Positions 52,311 to 60,643 of a stretch of 64,000 bases of DNA are shown one piece after another. Every line of letters starts with the position of its first letter. The first letter of the stretch is position 1. A program made the position numbers and the translations under genes. The stretch is taken from the NCBI RefSeq assembly GCF_011008565.1, contig NZ_JAAIWK010000003.1, positions 33,300 through 97,299 of the forward strand, given 5' to 3'. The notes under the pieces were generated by a model. That model did not search any database. It was not told where the DNA came from and saw only the letters and a list, made by a program, of their open reading frames with translations. The DNA is from Heyndrickxia ginsengihumi (GTDB lineage: Bacteria; Bacillota; Bacilli; Bacillales; Bacillaceae_C).

Positions 52311-52350
52311 AACAAACCTCTTCTTTTTCAGAAGAGGTTTGTTGTTTATA
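52311..52350 (+). terminator. Regulated terminator of the SAM riboswitch
   Basis: AACAAACCTCTTC (52311-52323) pairs perfectly with GAAGAGGTTTGTT (52331-52343); GTTTATA follows. The left arm can alternatively pair upstream in the antiterminated form. Confidence 0.8.
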
Positions 52351-52375
52351 AAAAGTTATTGGAAACTGAATATGT

Positions 52376-52585
52376 CGGGAATAGGTACTTTGAATAAGAT
52401 GTTCAAAGTTTAAAAGGGAATTTGGTGTAAATCCAAAGCGGTCCCGCCACTGTCATTGCTGAGTCATGATCAAAATGCCACTCGTTTTCACGGGGAAGGC
52501 GATCATGGTGTTGAAGCATAAGCCAGGAGACCTGCCTATTCTAACAACACTACAAACGTACCTACGGGAGATAGGGAGGTGTTAA
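52376..52585 (+). ncRNA. Adenosylcobalamin (B12) riboswitch
   Basis: Characteristic blocks are present: AATAGGTA near 52382 (P1 region), AAAGGGAATTTGGTGTAAAT and CCAAAGCGGTCCCGCCACTGT (52413-52453), and the B12 box AAGCATAAGCCAGGAGACC then TGCCTATTCT (52514-52541), whose TGCCTATT pairs back to AATAGGTA. It sits 80 bases after the SAM riboswitch and before a second terminator, so coenzyme B12 would separately stop transcription of metE, the cobalamin-independent enzyme. Confidence 0.93.
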
Positions 52586-52602
52586 ATATCAAATGATCTT
52601 TC

Positions 52603-52650
52603 AGGATATTTTTGCGCCCCATTGCTGTAAAAATGTCCTTTTTTGTTTTT
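52603..52650 (+). terminator. Terminator of the cobalamin riboswitch
   Basis: AGGATATTTTT (52603-52613) pairs with AAAAATGTCCT (52629-52639) with one mismatch, followed by TTTTTTG and TTTTTT, 24 bases before metE. Confidence 0.8.
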
Positions 52651-52673
52651 TAAATATGAAGGGAGAGATATGA

Positions 52674-54947
52674 ATGGCAAAGACAAGTAATTTAGGGTAT
52701 CCACGAATTGGGGAACAGAGAGAATGGAAAAAAACAATCGAAGCTTTTTGGAATGGCAATTTGGATAAAGAACAGTTTTTGCAAAAAATAAAGGAAATTC
52801 GTCTTCAACATTTACGAAAGCAGCAACAGGCGGGACTTGACGTCATTCCAGTCGGGGATTTTTCCCTTTATGATCATGTACTAGATACATCCGTAACATT
52901 TGGTCTTATTCCAGAGCGATTTACAGGAAATCATACAGATTCGTTAACTACATACTATGAGATTGCAAGAGGGGGAAAAAACCTCGTAGCAAGTGAAATG
53001 ACGAAATGGTATAACACGAATTATCACTACATTGTCCCTGAGTTGGAAGGTCAGACTCCTAGACTAGTAGAGAATAGAGCTTTGGCATTGTATTTAGAGG
53101 CAAAAGAGGAATTAGGGATTGATGGGAAGCCTGTTATTCTAGGGCCTTTTAGTTTTTTGAAATTATCAAAAGGATATGAGGCAGAACAGTTTGCAGATAT
53201 CTTATCCTCGTTAATAGCGCCGTACGGACAATTATTGGGGGAATTACAGGAAGCCGGTGTGAAGTGGGTTCAATTAGATGAGCCTTCGCTTGTTACGACG
53301 ATTACAAAAGAAGAAATCGGTCTAGTGAAATCTGTTTATAAACAATTACGCAGCCAGGCACCCGATCTATCTATTTTTCTACAAACCTATTTTGATTCTG
53401 TTAGTTTTTATGAGGAAGTGGTAACCTTCCCTGTTAATGGGATTGGCCTAGACTTTGTTGCTGGTTATGAAGAAAATATAAAGCAGCTTCAAAATCATAG
53501 TTTTCCAAAAGATAAAGTATTAGGAGTCGGAATTATTGATGGACGCAACATTTGGAAAGCAGATTACAAGCAAATTGTGAATATTGTAAATGAAATTAAA
53601 GAGATTGTCCCAAGTCATCATATTTGGCTCCAACCGTCATGTAGTTTACTTCATGTGCCTGTCACAATTAAGAATGAAGAAAAATTAGACCCTACATTAA
53701 AAGCAGGTCTTGCCTTTGCAGATGAAAAATTACAAGAATTACAAGATCTTAAGGAGATCATCGATCATCCTGATTCAGAGCATTCGCAACAATTATTAAA
53801 AGTAAATGAAGCGGCACTGAAAGCATTGGCGCAATCATCATGGAGAACAGAACATGAACAGACGAATGATAATCGTATTACAGATAGAGCTGTTCCATTT
53901 GCGAAACGCTATGCATTACAGGCTGAGAAGTGGAAATTGCCAGTGCTACCGACAACTACAATTGGAAGTTTTCCACAAACGGCTGAGTTAAGGAAGGCTA
54001 GAAAATCATGGAGGCTTGGAGAACTGAGCAATGAAGAATATGAAGCTTTGATTAAAGAAAAAATCCAATACTGGGTAAACATTCAAGAAGAGATTGGTTT
54101 AGATGTGCTTGTTCATGGAGAATTTGAACGTACAGATATGGTAGAGTTCTTCGGTGAAAAATTGGCAGGTTTTGCTTTTACAACAAATGGCTGGGTGCAA
54201 TCATATGGGTCACGCTGTGTAAAGCCTCCTGTCATTTATGGAAATGTCGAGTTTATTGAACCAATGACAGTAAAAGAAACAGTGTATGCACAGTCATTGA
54301 CTGACAGACCTGTAAAAGGGATGCTGACAGGACCTGTAACGATTTTAAACTGGTCATTTGTTCGAAATGATTTGCCGCGGAAAGAAGTAGCTTTCCAAAT
54401 TGCCGATGCTCTCATTCAGGAAGTGCAAGCTCTTGAGGCAGCTGGTATTGAAATGATTCAGGTAGATGAGCCTGCCTTGCGGGAAGGTTTGCCTCTAAAG
54501 AAGGAAAACTGGGATGACTATTTACAGTGGGCTGTAACGGCATTCCGTATTGCAACGGCCGCTGTTGCAAATACAACACAAATTCATACACATATGTGCT
54601 ATAGCGAATTTGGTGATATCCTCCCAGCTATTCATGCATTAGATGCAGATGTGATTTCAATTGAAACATCGCGCAGTCACGGAGAATTAATCCAAGATTT
54701 TGAACACGTAGGTTTTGATAAAGGAATCGGTCTAGGTGTATATGATATTCATAGTCCGCGCGTACCATCACAGGAAGAAATCGAACAAGTGATTCACCGT
54801 GCTCTTTCTGTGTTACCAGCCAATCTATTTTGGGTAAATCCAGATTGCGGATTAAAAACGAGAGGCGAAGCTGAAACAGTTGCTGCCTTGAAAAACATGG
54901 TGCAAGCAGCAAATAAATATCGGTGCCTGACCCCTACAACGATTTAA
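52674..54947 (+). CDS. metE: Cobalamin-independent methionine synthase
   Basis: 757 residues, the normal MetE length, transferring the methyl group of 5-methyltetrahydropteroyl-polyglutamate to homocysteine. The N-terminal barrel begins SNLGYPRIGEQREWKK; the catalytic C-terminal barrel starts at PVLPTTTIGSFPQT near 420. Zinc ligands are visible in HTHMCYSEF (His and Cys, about 636-644), ISIETSRSHGE (Glu nearby), and NPDCGLKTRGE (Cys, about 721). GGGAGAGAT precedes the ATG. Transcription passes a SAM-I and then a B12 riboswitch, so the gene should be on only when both SAM and coenzyme B12 are low. That implies a B12-dependent MetH elsewhere in the genome. Confidence 0.95.
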   Translation: MAKTSNLGYPRIGEQREWKKTIEAFWNGNLDKEQFLQKIKEIRLQHLRKQQQAGLDVIPVGDFSLYDHVLDTSVTFGLIPERFTGNHTDSLTTYYEIARGGKNLVASEMTKWYNTNYHYIVPELEGQTPRLVENRALALYLEAKEELGIDGKPVILGPFSFLKLSKGYEAEQFADILSSLIAPYGQLLGELQEAGVKWVQLDEPSLVTTITKEEIGLVKSVYKQLRSQAPDLSIFLQTYFDSVSFYEEVVTFPVNGIGLDFVAGYEENIKQLQNHSFPKDKVLGVGIIDGRNIWKADYKQIVNIVNEIKEIVPSHHIWLQPSCSLLHVPVTIKNEEKLDPTLKAGLAFADEKLQELQDLKEIIDHPDSEHSQQLLKVNEAALKALAQSSWRTEHEQTNDNRITDRAVPFAKRYALQAEKWKLPVLPTTTIGSFPQTAELRKARKSWRLGELSNEEYEALIKEKIQYWVNIQEEIGLDVLVHGEFERTDMVEFFGEKLAGFAFTTNGWVQSYGSRCVKPPVIYGNVEFIEPMTVKETVYAQSLTDRPVKGMLTGPVTILNWSFVRNDLPRKEVAFQIADALIQEVQALEAAGIEMIQVDEPALREGLPLKKENWDDYLQWAVTAFRIATAAVANTTQIHTHMCYSEFGDILPAIHALDADVISIETSRSHGELIQDFEHVGFDKGIGLGVYDIHSPRVPSQEEIEQVIHRALSVLPANLFWVNPDCGLKTRGEAETVAALKNMVQAANKYRCLTPTTI

Positions 54948-54986
54948 AGCGATAAAGCAGAGGGGGATTTAAGCAGATTAAAAAGC

Positions 54987-55020
54987 AAACGGAGCTGTCT
55001 TTAAAACAGCTCCGTTTAAT
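54987..55020. terminator. Bidirectional terminator between metE and ywqN-like gene
   Basis: AAACGGAGCTGT (54987-54998) and ACAGCTCCGTTT (55006-55017) form a perfect 12-base stem. Confidence 0.85.
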
Positions 55021-55024
55021 ATTA

Positions 55025-55567
55025 TTAATTCTTTAATGATTCGCGTAGTTGCTCTGCTGCCAGCCAAGCTCGTTTATCTTGAGTAATATCTCCTGGCTTA
55101 TTGCCTTCACCGAGAATATACCCTTTAAAGGAAATTCCCATAAAATCAAATATATATTGGAACTGTTGAATGAGCGGAAGTCCTTTAATATAAGGCTGAT
55201 CTCCGCCAACAGCAATGATATATGCACTTTTCTCAGCCATTTGGGTTTTGAAATTTACATATTCACTGTCCCGTAATGTTTGTGACCAGCGATCAATAAA
55301 GTTTTTCATCGTTCCAGACATTGAATACCAATAAATTGGCGTAGCAAAGATGAGTGTATCATGAAGTAAGATGCGATCAATGAGCTGGTTATAATCATCT
55401 TGGACATTGCCAAATCCCTTTTCTGTATGACGACCATCAATTACTGGTTTAATCTCATAATTGCTTAGGAAAATAGTCTCCGCTTCAAGGCCTTTAACAG
55501 CGTGTTCTGTCAACATCTCGGTATTGCCGTTTTCACGAGTCCCTCCATAAATGACTGCAATAGACAT
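55025..55567 (-). CDS. Flavodoxin-like NAD(P)H-dependent FMN reductase, YwqN-like
   Basis: 180 residues. The flavodoxin fold is evident: IAVIYGGTRENGNTEMLTEHAV (3-24) forms the FMN phosphate loop, FATPIYWYSMSGTMKNFIDRW (about 73-93) the second FMN-binding loop. Length and sequence match B. subtilis YwqN (multimeric flavodoxin / NADPH-dependent FMN reductase). These enzymes reduce quinones, azo compounds or nitroaromatics, or supply reduced FMN. Preceded by GAGGAGGAAAC. It is monocistronic. The LLM oxidoreductase at 39.2 kb would need such a reductase, but no link is shown. Confidence 0.82.
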   Translation of the reverse strand: MSIAVIYGGTRENGNTEMLTEHAVKGLEAETIFLSNYEIKPVIDGRHTEKGFGNVQDDYNQLIDRILLHDTLIFATPIYWYSMSGTMKNFIDRWSQTLRDSEYVNFKTQMAEKSAYIIAVGGDQPYIKGLPLIQQFQYIFDFMGISFKGYILGEGNKPGDITQDKRAWLAAEQLRESLKN

Positions 55568-55816
55568 ATAAGTTTCCTCCTCATATAACCTTTTATAAAA
55601 GCTGTAATTTAAATATATACTTTTGAAAGTATCTTTTCACGTAATTATATAATGTAGCAATAATGTTTAAACATAACTACTTTATTGACGAATATATAAA
55701 AATTGTATAGTGTTTAAGTATTGAATTTTCTGATAACAACTCATACATTCCGCAGACGAAGGCTGAGCCGTCTAGCCGCAAGCTCTAATCAATTTTTTGA
55801 AAGAAGGTAGATACAT

Positions 55817-56701
55817 ATGAAAAAGATGATTAAAATACCACGTAACTATGTTAATACATTTTCTATTGTAGGCTTTGATCCAGAAACAAAGGAACTTGGT
55901 GTCGCGGTTGCATCAAAATTTTTAGCAGTCGGTTCTGTAGTTCCATGGGCTAAAGCTGGAGTCGGGGCAGTTGCGACACAATCATGGGCGAACCCAGATT
56001 ATGGGAGCAAAGGTCTTGAGTTAATGGCTCAAGGTAAAAGCGCCGAGGATGTTCTAACATTATTAACTGCAGAAGATCATAAAAAAGCGGACAGACAAGT
56101 AGGAATTGTAGATGCAAAGGGGAACAGCGCAACATTTACAGGCGATCATTGCTTTGATTGGGCTGGAGGTATAGCTGGTCCTAACTTTGCATGCCAAGGT
56201 AATATTTTAGTTGATGAACAAACAGTTAAGGCAATGGCAGATTCCTTCCAAACGAGTAGGGGGGATTTAGCGAGCCGTTTAGTTCAGGCATTACTAGCTG
56301 GGGACATTGCTGGAGGAGATAGACGCGGTAAACAGTCAGCTGCTTTACTAATTGTTAAAGAAAACGGCGGATATGGAGGGGCAAATGACCGTTATATCGA
56401 TCTCCGTGTAGATGACCATAAAGATCCTGTCCATGAATTACACCGTCTTCTTGAACTCCATAAGCTTTATTTTGAACAATCAGCAGTGGAAGATATTATC
56501 GAAATAGATGTGTTACTAAAGGAGCAATTAAAATCGAAATTAACAAAGCTACAGTACATAAAAGTGGCGGATCCTACAGATGAACAATTTTTTGCCGCTT
56601 TGAATGCCTTTCAGCTTATTGAAAACTTTGATGAGCGGGTACAAAATAATGGTTATATAGATAAAAAGGTAGTCGAATTTTTAGAAAATGTAGTAAAATA
56701 A
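55817..56701 (+). CDS. DUF1028-family (Ntn-hydrolase-like) protein
   Basis: 294 residues. The conserved core is NTFSIVGFDPETKELGVAVASKFLAVGSVVPWAKAGVGAVATQSWAN (about 12-58), then the DRQVGIVDAKGNSATFTGDHCFDWAGGIAGPNFACQGNIL block (about 95-134) and GGDRRGKQSAALL (about 172-184). The family belongs to the Ntn-hydrolase clan and is often next to amino-acid or peptide transporters; a hydrolase acting on a gamma-glutamyl or peptide-like substrate is a fair guess, not established. A C-terminal helical region (205-294) is additional to the core. GAAAGAAGG precedes the ATG. An APC amino-acid permease gene follows, after a 545-base gap. Confidence 0.8.
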   Translation: MKKMIKIPRNYVNTFSIVGFDPETKELGVAVASKFLAVGSVVPWAKAGVGAVATQSWANPDYGSKGLELMAQGKSAEDVLTLLTAEDHKKADRQVGIVDAKGNSATFTGDHCFDWAGGIAGPNFACQGNILVDEQTVKAMADSFQTSRGDLASRLVQALLAGDIAGGDRRGKQSAALLIVKENGGYGGANDRYIDLRVDDHKDPVHELHRLLELHKLYFEQSAVEDIIEIDVLLKEQLKSKLTKLQYIKVADPTDEQFFAALNAFQLIENFDERVQNNGYIDKKVVEFLENVVK

Positions 56702-57246
56702 AAGTAGTATTATAATTTTGGGATGGTAAATTAATTAGTTTTCCGTTCCAAAATTAGATAGTAGCGATGTAGTTTATATATAAAGAAAAAAGGAAATATA
56801 AAAGTAGAATGCTTCAATCATTTAGGGGGTATGCTGGCTAGGAGAGAGAACTACTAAAAAGACTATTAGCAAAAAACAGATTAATAGAAATACTACATAA
56901 GTAAGCAGCCTAATAGATTAATTTCTATTGCTTGCTTTTATACTGTTTTGGATAACTAGTTAAAATTAAAGGTTCTTTTATAAAATTAAATGAATTTTGT
57001 TCACTTAAACAGATGAAGAAGTAGTTGATTGGAGTGGAAGGTGCGAGACTTCTGTAGGATACGGGATAGGGGAGGCACCGAAGGCGTGAAGCGCTAAGGA
57101 GGCTCACAGTTTGCCTGCAGAAAATAAGTATCTTGGAGCCGGAATCAGCTGCTTTTTTGATGAAAAAGTAGCAGGTTTACGAAAACGGTTGAATTAAAAA
57201 TTAAATATAAAATACATCGCTGATTAAAACGGAAGAAGGTGTTACA
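56702..57246. other. Intergenic gap of 545 bases between DUF1028 and APC permease genes
   Basis: No supported gene. A hairpin near 56899-56942 (AATAGA ... TCTATT with flanking AAGCAG/TTGCTT, then TTTTA) may terminate the DUF1028 transcript. A second weak stem near 56718-56756 pairs ATTTTGGGATGG with CCGTTCCAAAAT. The right half is the family B repeat. No riboswitch or T-box signature (no AGGGTGGNACCGCG) was found before the permease. Confidence 0.45.
57022..57190 (+). repeat. Family B intergenic repeat, longest copy
   Basis: Contains GTTGATTGGAGTGGAAGGTG, CGAGACTTCTGTAGGATACG, GGGGAGGCACCGAAGGCGTG, CGCTAAGGAGGCTCACAG, TGCCTGCAGAAAATAAGTA and GGAGCCGGAATCAGCTGC. This order is the one I know from a very common Bacillaceae intergenic repeat. 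It is GC-richer than its flanks. Confidence 0.7.
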
Positions 57247-58851
57247 GTGAAAGAAAAGGTAGAAACTTTAAGAAGAGATATAGGTCTTTTCGCACTTACT
57301 TTAACAGGTATTGGTTCTATTATCGGTTCAGGATGGTTATTTGGAGCATGGAAAGCAGCAAAAGTAGCCGGACCCGCATCCATCTTTTCATGGGTAATCG
57401 GCTGTTTAATCATTATTTGTATCGCAATTTCTTATGCCGAATTAGGTGGAATGTTTCCTGAATCGGGAGGTATGGTTCGCTATCCTCAATTTTCACATGG
57501 ATCATTTGTAGGATTTATTGCTGGTTGGGCGAACTGGATCGCAATTGTCTCTGTTATCCCAATTGAGGCAGAAGCTTCTGTTCAATATATGAGTTCGTGG
57601 CCATGGGAATGGGCACAGAATATGTATAATGGTACCGAATTAACAACATCCGGCCTTACTTTAGCATTTTTTCTCGTTCTCGTTTTCTTCTTATTGAATT
57701 ATTGGACGGTCGGGCTGTTTGCGAAAGCGAATACGATTGTGACCATTATAAAGTTTGTCGTTCCGTTGCTAACAATTGTTGGTATTTTCTTTGCTGGTTT
57801 TCACACACATAATTTCACACATGTTTCTGGTGGATTTATGCCGAATGGCTGGTCAGGAGTATTAACAGCAATTGCTACATCTGGTATTGTGTTTGCATTT
57901 AACGGTTTCCAAACTCCGATTAACCTTGCAGGAGAAGTAAAAAGACCAGGTAGGAATGTACCGTTAGCTGTTATATTATCACTATTATTAGCTGGTGTTA
58001 TTTATTTTCTTCTCGAACTTGTATTCATCGGTAGTGTTCCAGGAAGTATGTTGAAACACGGCTGGGCTGGTCTAGACATGAAATCACCGTTCGCCGACCT
58101 TGCAATGGCACTGGGAATTGGCTGGTTGGCTGTTTGTATGTATGCAGATGCAGTTATTTCTCCATCAGGCACAGGAACTGTTTATACAGCTACTACAGCG
58201 AGAATGATTTATGGAATGGAGAAGAACGGTTATTTTCCAAAGATTTTCGGAAACATTCATCCACTATATAAGGTTCCTCGTCCTGCTATGTGGTTAAACT
58301 TAGTTGTTGCTTATCTGTTTATGTATTTATTCAGGGGCTGGGGCGAGCTTGTTGAAGTCATCTCTGTTGCAACTGTTGTCAGCTACATGGCTGGTCCTGT
58401 TACGGTAATGGCATTGCGGAGACTTGTTCCTAATTTTAAACGCCCTCTAAAAACGAAGGGATTAGCAATTATTGCTCCAATTGGTTTTATCGTTTCATCA
58501 CTCATCTTGTATTGGTCTAGATGGCCATTAACGGGTCAAGTGTTATTCGTTATGTTGATCGGTTTACCAATTTATTTCTACTATGAAATAAAAAGGAGAA
58601 AAGAAACCTTTTTACGAAATATAAAAGCAGGATTATGGCTTGTTTGCTATCTCCTTTACATGATGCTTATTTCATACTTAGGAAGCGAACAATTTGGAGG
58701 ACATAATATCATACCATATGGCTGGGATATGATCATTGTCATAATAAGTGCGCTATTGTTCTACTTATGGGCTCTCCGTTCAGCTTATTACACAGAAGAA
58801 TTGAAAGATATTGAACAACGCAGTCAGGAAACAGGAAGTGTAGATATGTAA
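57247..58851 (+). CDS. APC-superfamily amino acid permease
   Basis: 534 residues with about 12-14 membrane segments. The APC unwound-helix motif is GIGSIIGSGWLFGAWKAAK (about 20-38), and the second conserved region is SGIVFAFNGFQTPINLAGEVKRPGRNVPLAVI near 217-248. It imports an amino acid or amine with protons or sodium. The GTG start has AGAAGGTG 6-9 bases upstream. The length (534) is above that of the usual 450-480-residue permeases because of an added helix pair at the C-terminus. Adjacency to DUF1028 suggests uptake of that protein's product or substrate (inference). Confidence 0.85.
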   Translation: MKEKVETLRRDIGLFALTLTGIGSIIGSGWLFGAWKAAKVAGPASIFSWVIGCLIIICIAISYAELGGMFPESGGMVRYPQFSHGSFVGFIAGWANWIAIVSVIPIEAEASVQYMSSWPWEWAQNMYNGTELTTSGLTLAFFLVLVFFLLNYWTVGLFAKANTIVTIIKFVVPLLTIVGIFFAGFHTHNFTHVSGGFMPNGWSGVLTAIATSGIVFAFNGFQTPINLAGEVKRPGRNVPLAVILSLLLAGVIYFLLELVFIGSVPGSMLKHGWAGLDMKSPFADLAMALGIGWLAVCMYADAVISPSGTGTVYTATTARMIYGMEKNGYFPKIFGNIHPLYKVPRPAMWLNLVVAYLFMYLFRGWGELVEVISVATVVSYMAGPVTVMALRRLVPNFKRPLKTKGLAIIAPIGFIVSSLILYWSRWPLTGQVLFVMLIGLPIYFYYEIKRRKETFLRNIKAGLWLVCYLLYMMLISYLGSEQFGGHNIIPYGWDMIIVIISALLFYLWALRSAYYTEELKDIEQRSQETGSVDM

Positions 58852-58860
58852 TAACACTGC

Positions 58861-58906
58861 AAAACCCTACTTAAAAAGAAGAATATCTTTTTAAGTAGGG
58901 TTTTTT
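58861..58906. terminator. Strong bidirectional terminator after the APC permease
   Basis: AAAACCCTACTTAAAAAG (58861-58878) pairs perfectly with CTTTTTAAGTAGGGTTTT (58887-58904), an 18-base stem. Confidence 0.93.
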
Positions 58907-58911
58907 GTGAT

Positions 58912-59443
58912 TTACTCTTTTTCCTCAAATTTTTCAACATGAATGCTGGATTCTTTTTGTATCTGTTTTTTTGCGGGAGGCATTTCTGCTGGGTATCCAA
59001 ACCCTAATATTGCTACGATTCTGCGATCGTCCGGAATATGCAAAGCAACACGAACATAATCTTCTCTTTTTTCGGCTTCTGCCTGATCTTCTGCATTGTA
59101 AATCGCACCGAATGCGCAGCCAATTCCAAGATCGGTAGCTTGCAGCCAAACGAACCCGCAAGCAAGAAGCATCCTGAAGCCAATATTTACTAACCGATGG
59201 ACGTCCTGTAATAACAATAGCAGCTTGTGCTTCTGCCAGCCAAGGTACGAAGGGAGTGGAGAGAGCAAGATGCTCAAGCATAGCTCGGTTCGTAATGAGT
59301 ACGAATTCTCTAGATGGAAGATTATTTCCGGTCGGGCTTAAATAGCCAGCATTGAGCAATTGCTGTAATTCTTCTTCAGAAATAGGCTTTTCTAAATAAT
59401 GGGTAATCTCCCGTCGTTGTCGAATTGTTTCTTTAACATTCAT
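58912..59443 (-). pseudogene. Nitroreductase-family protein with one frameshift
   Basis: The first frame (59443 to about 59170) gives MNVKETIRQRREITHYLEKP ... GYLSPTGNNLPSREFVLI ... AAIVITGRPSVSKYWLQDAS. The second frame resumes with ACGFVWLQATDLGIGCAFGA and continues through YVRVALHIPDDRRIVAILGFGYPAE to the stop at 58912. Together they make a complete FMN-dependent nitroreductase of about 177 residues, with the N-terminal R-R-S/E-I FMN-phosphate motif and the C-terminal GFGYPAE. A single base change in length near 59165-59180 breaks the frame. It may be a genuine pseudogene or a sequencing error. Confidence 0.75.
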
Positions 59444-59648
59444 AATATTCCTTCTATCTTTATATACAAGTAAATCAATGAGAAAAATATGCTATAAATT
59501 AACAATAATGACAGACGAAATAAATGTCAAACTTTTCTGAATAAAAATCCCTGTATGTATCACTTCTTGGCCAATCATCTCTAAATTTAGTAATGAATGT
59601 CTTTAAGTTTGGAAGTAAATACTATAGTAAAAAATCGGAGGGAAGTTT

Positions 59649-60566
59649 ATGATATATGATTGCGTAATTATTGGAGGTGGGATTGCAGGATTGCAGGCTG
59701 CTATTCAGCTTGGAAGATATCACCATCAAGTGTTAGTAATCGATTCGAATAATGGACGTTCCAATTTATGTAACGCTTATCATAATATTTTAGGATACCC
59801 GGATGGTGTCAGTGGGCAGGTGCTACGGAATATTGGAGTCGAACAGGCAAAAGCGCTCGAAGTTGAGTTTATCCATGCTACGGCTACAAACATAGAAAAA
59901 GGTAAAGGTGATAGCGAGTTTTCTGTTATGGTAAAGGAGAGCGATCAAATATATAGGGGAAGACGTTTGCTGTTTGCAACGGGTGTTATGGATACGATCC
60001 CTCCATTTCCTGAAATTTATCCGTGTTTAGGCATTTCCATCTATGTTTGCCCTGACTGTGATGGTTATGAGGTGAGCGACAAACAAACAATTGTTTTTGG
60101 CTCTGGGAATGTAGGGGCTAAAATGGCGCTTTCTTTAACTTATTGGACGGATAAGCTTATTTATATTAATCATAGTAAAGTATCTGTAGATAAGGAGATT
60201 GTTCAACAGTTAAAAGAACATCATATAAAGTTTTACGAAGCATCTATCGATAGAGTGCTGGTAGATAATACAAACTTTCACGGAGTATTGCTAGAAAACG
60301 GTCAAACTATTTATGGAGAAAGGGGATTTTTAGCTTTTGGGAATAATGAAGTACGCTCACAACTTGCAAACCAGCTTGGGGTTCAGCTCCATCAAAATCG
60401 TCATATATTAGTGAATGCAAGAACGAAAATGACAAATATAGAATACGTTTGGGCGGCTGGTGATATCGTTGCCCATTCTGAACAAGTAACGATTGCGATG
60501 GGGGAAGGTTCCCAGGCAGCTATTTGGATTCATAAAAGTTTAATGCCAAACGAAAAAAGTAATTGA
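59649..60566 (+). CDS. Thioredoxin-reductase-like NAD(P)/FAD oxidoreductase
   Basis: 305 residues. The FAD-binding Rossmann motif is IIGGGIAGLQAA (7-18), the redox-active pair is C134-P-D-C137 in VCPDCDGYE, the NAD(P)-binding motif is GSGNVGAKMA near 151, and the C-terminal FAD motif is WAAGDIV near 275. The disulfide sequence CPDC differs from the CATC of TrxB, and the protein lacks some conserved TrxB positions, so it belongs to the TrxB-like group (as in bacillithiol-disulfide reductase or ferredoxin-NADP reductase relatives) and not to TrxB itself. CGGAGGGAAG precedes the ATG. Terminated just downstream; partner unknown. Confidence 0.8.
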   Translation: MIYDCVIIGGGIAGLQAAIQLGRYHHQVLVIDSNNGRSNLCNAYHNILGYPDGVSGQVLRNIGVEQAKALEVEFIHATATNIEKGKGDSEFSVMVKESDQIYRGRRLLFATGVMDTIPPFPEIYPCLGISIYVCPDCDGYEVSDKQTIVFGSGNVGAKMALSLTYWTDKLIYINHSKVSVDKEIVQQLKEHHIKFYEASIDRVLVDNTNFHGVLLENGQTIYGERGFLAFGNNEVRSQLANQLGVQLHQNRHILVNARTKMTNIEYVWAAGDIVAHSEQVTIAMGEGSQAAIWIHKSLMPNEKSN

Positions 60567-60582
60567 ACATCATCATCCAAAT

Positions 60583-60618
60583 AAAAAGCTCATTTGTAGG
60601 ACCAAATGGGCTTTTTAT
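60583..60618 (+). terminator. Terminator after the TrxB-like gene
   Basis: AAAAAGCTCATTTG (60583-60596) and CAAATGGGCTTTTT (60603-60616) pair with one G-T wobble. Confidence 0.8.
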
Positions 60619-60643
60619 AATGATACTTAATGGTGGGTTATTT

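Noticed and set aside
56702-57246. T-box or riboswitch before the APC permease
   Set aside because: No T-box core, specifier-loop structure or known aptamer signature; the gap is mostly a hairpin and the family B repeat.
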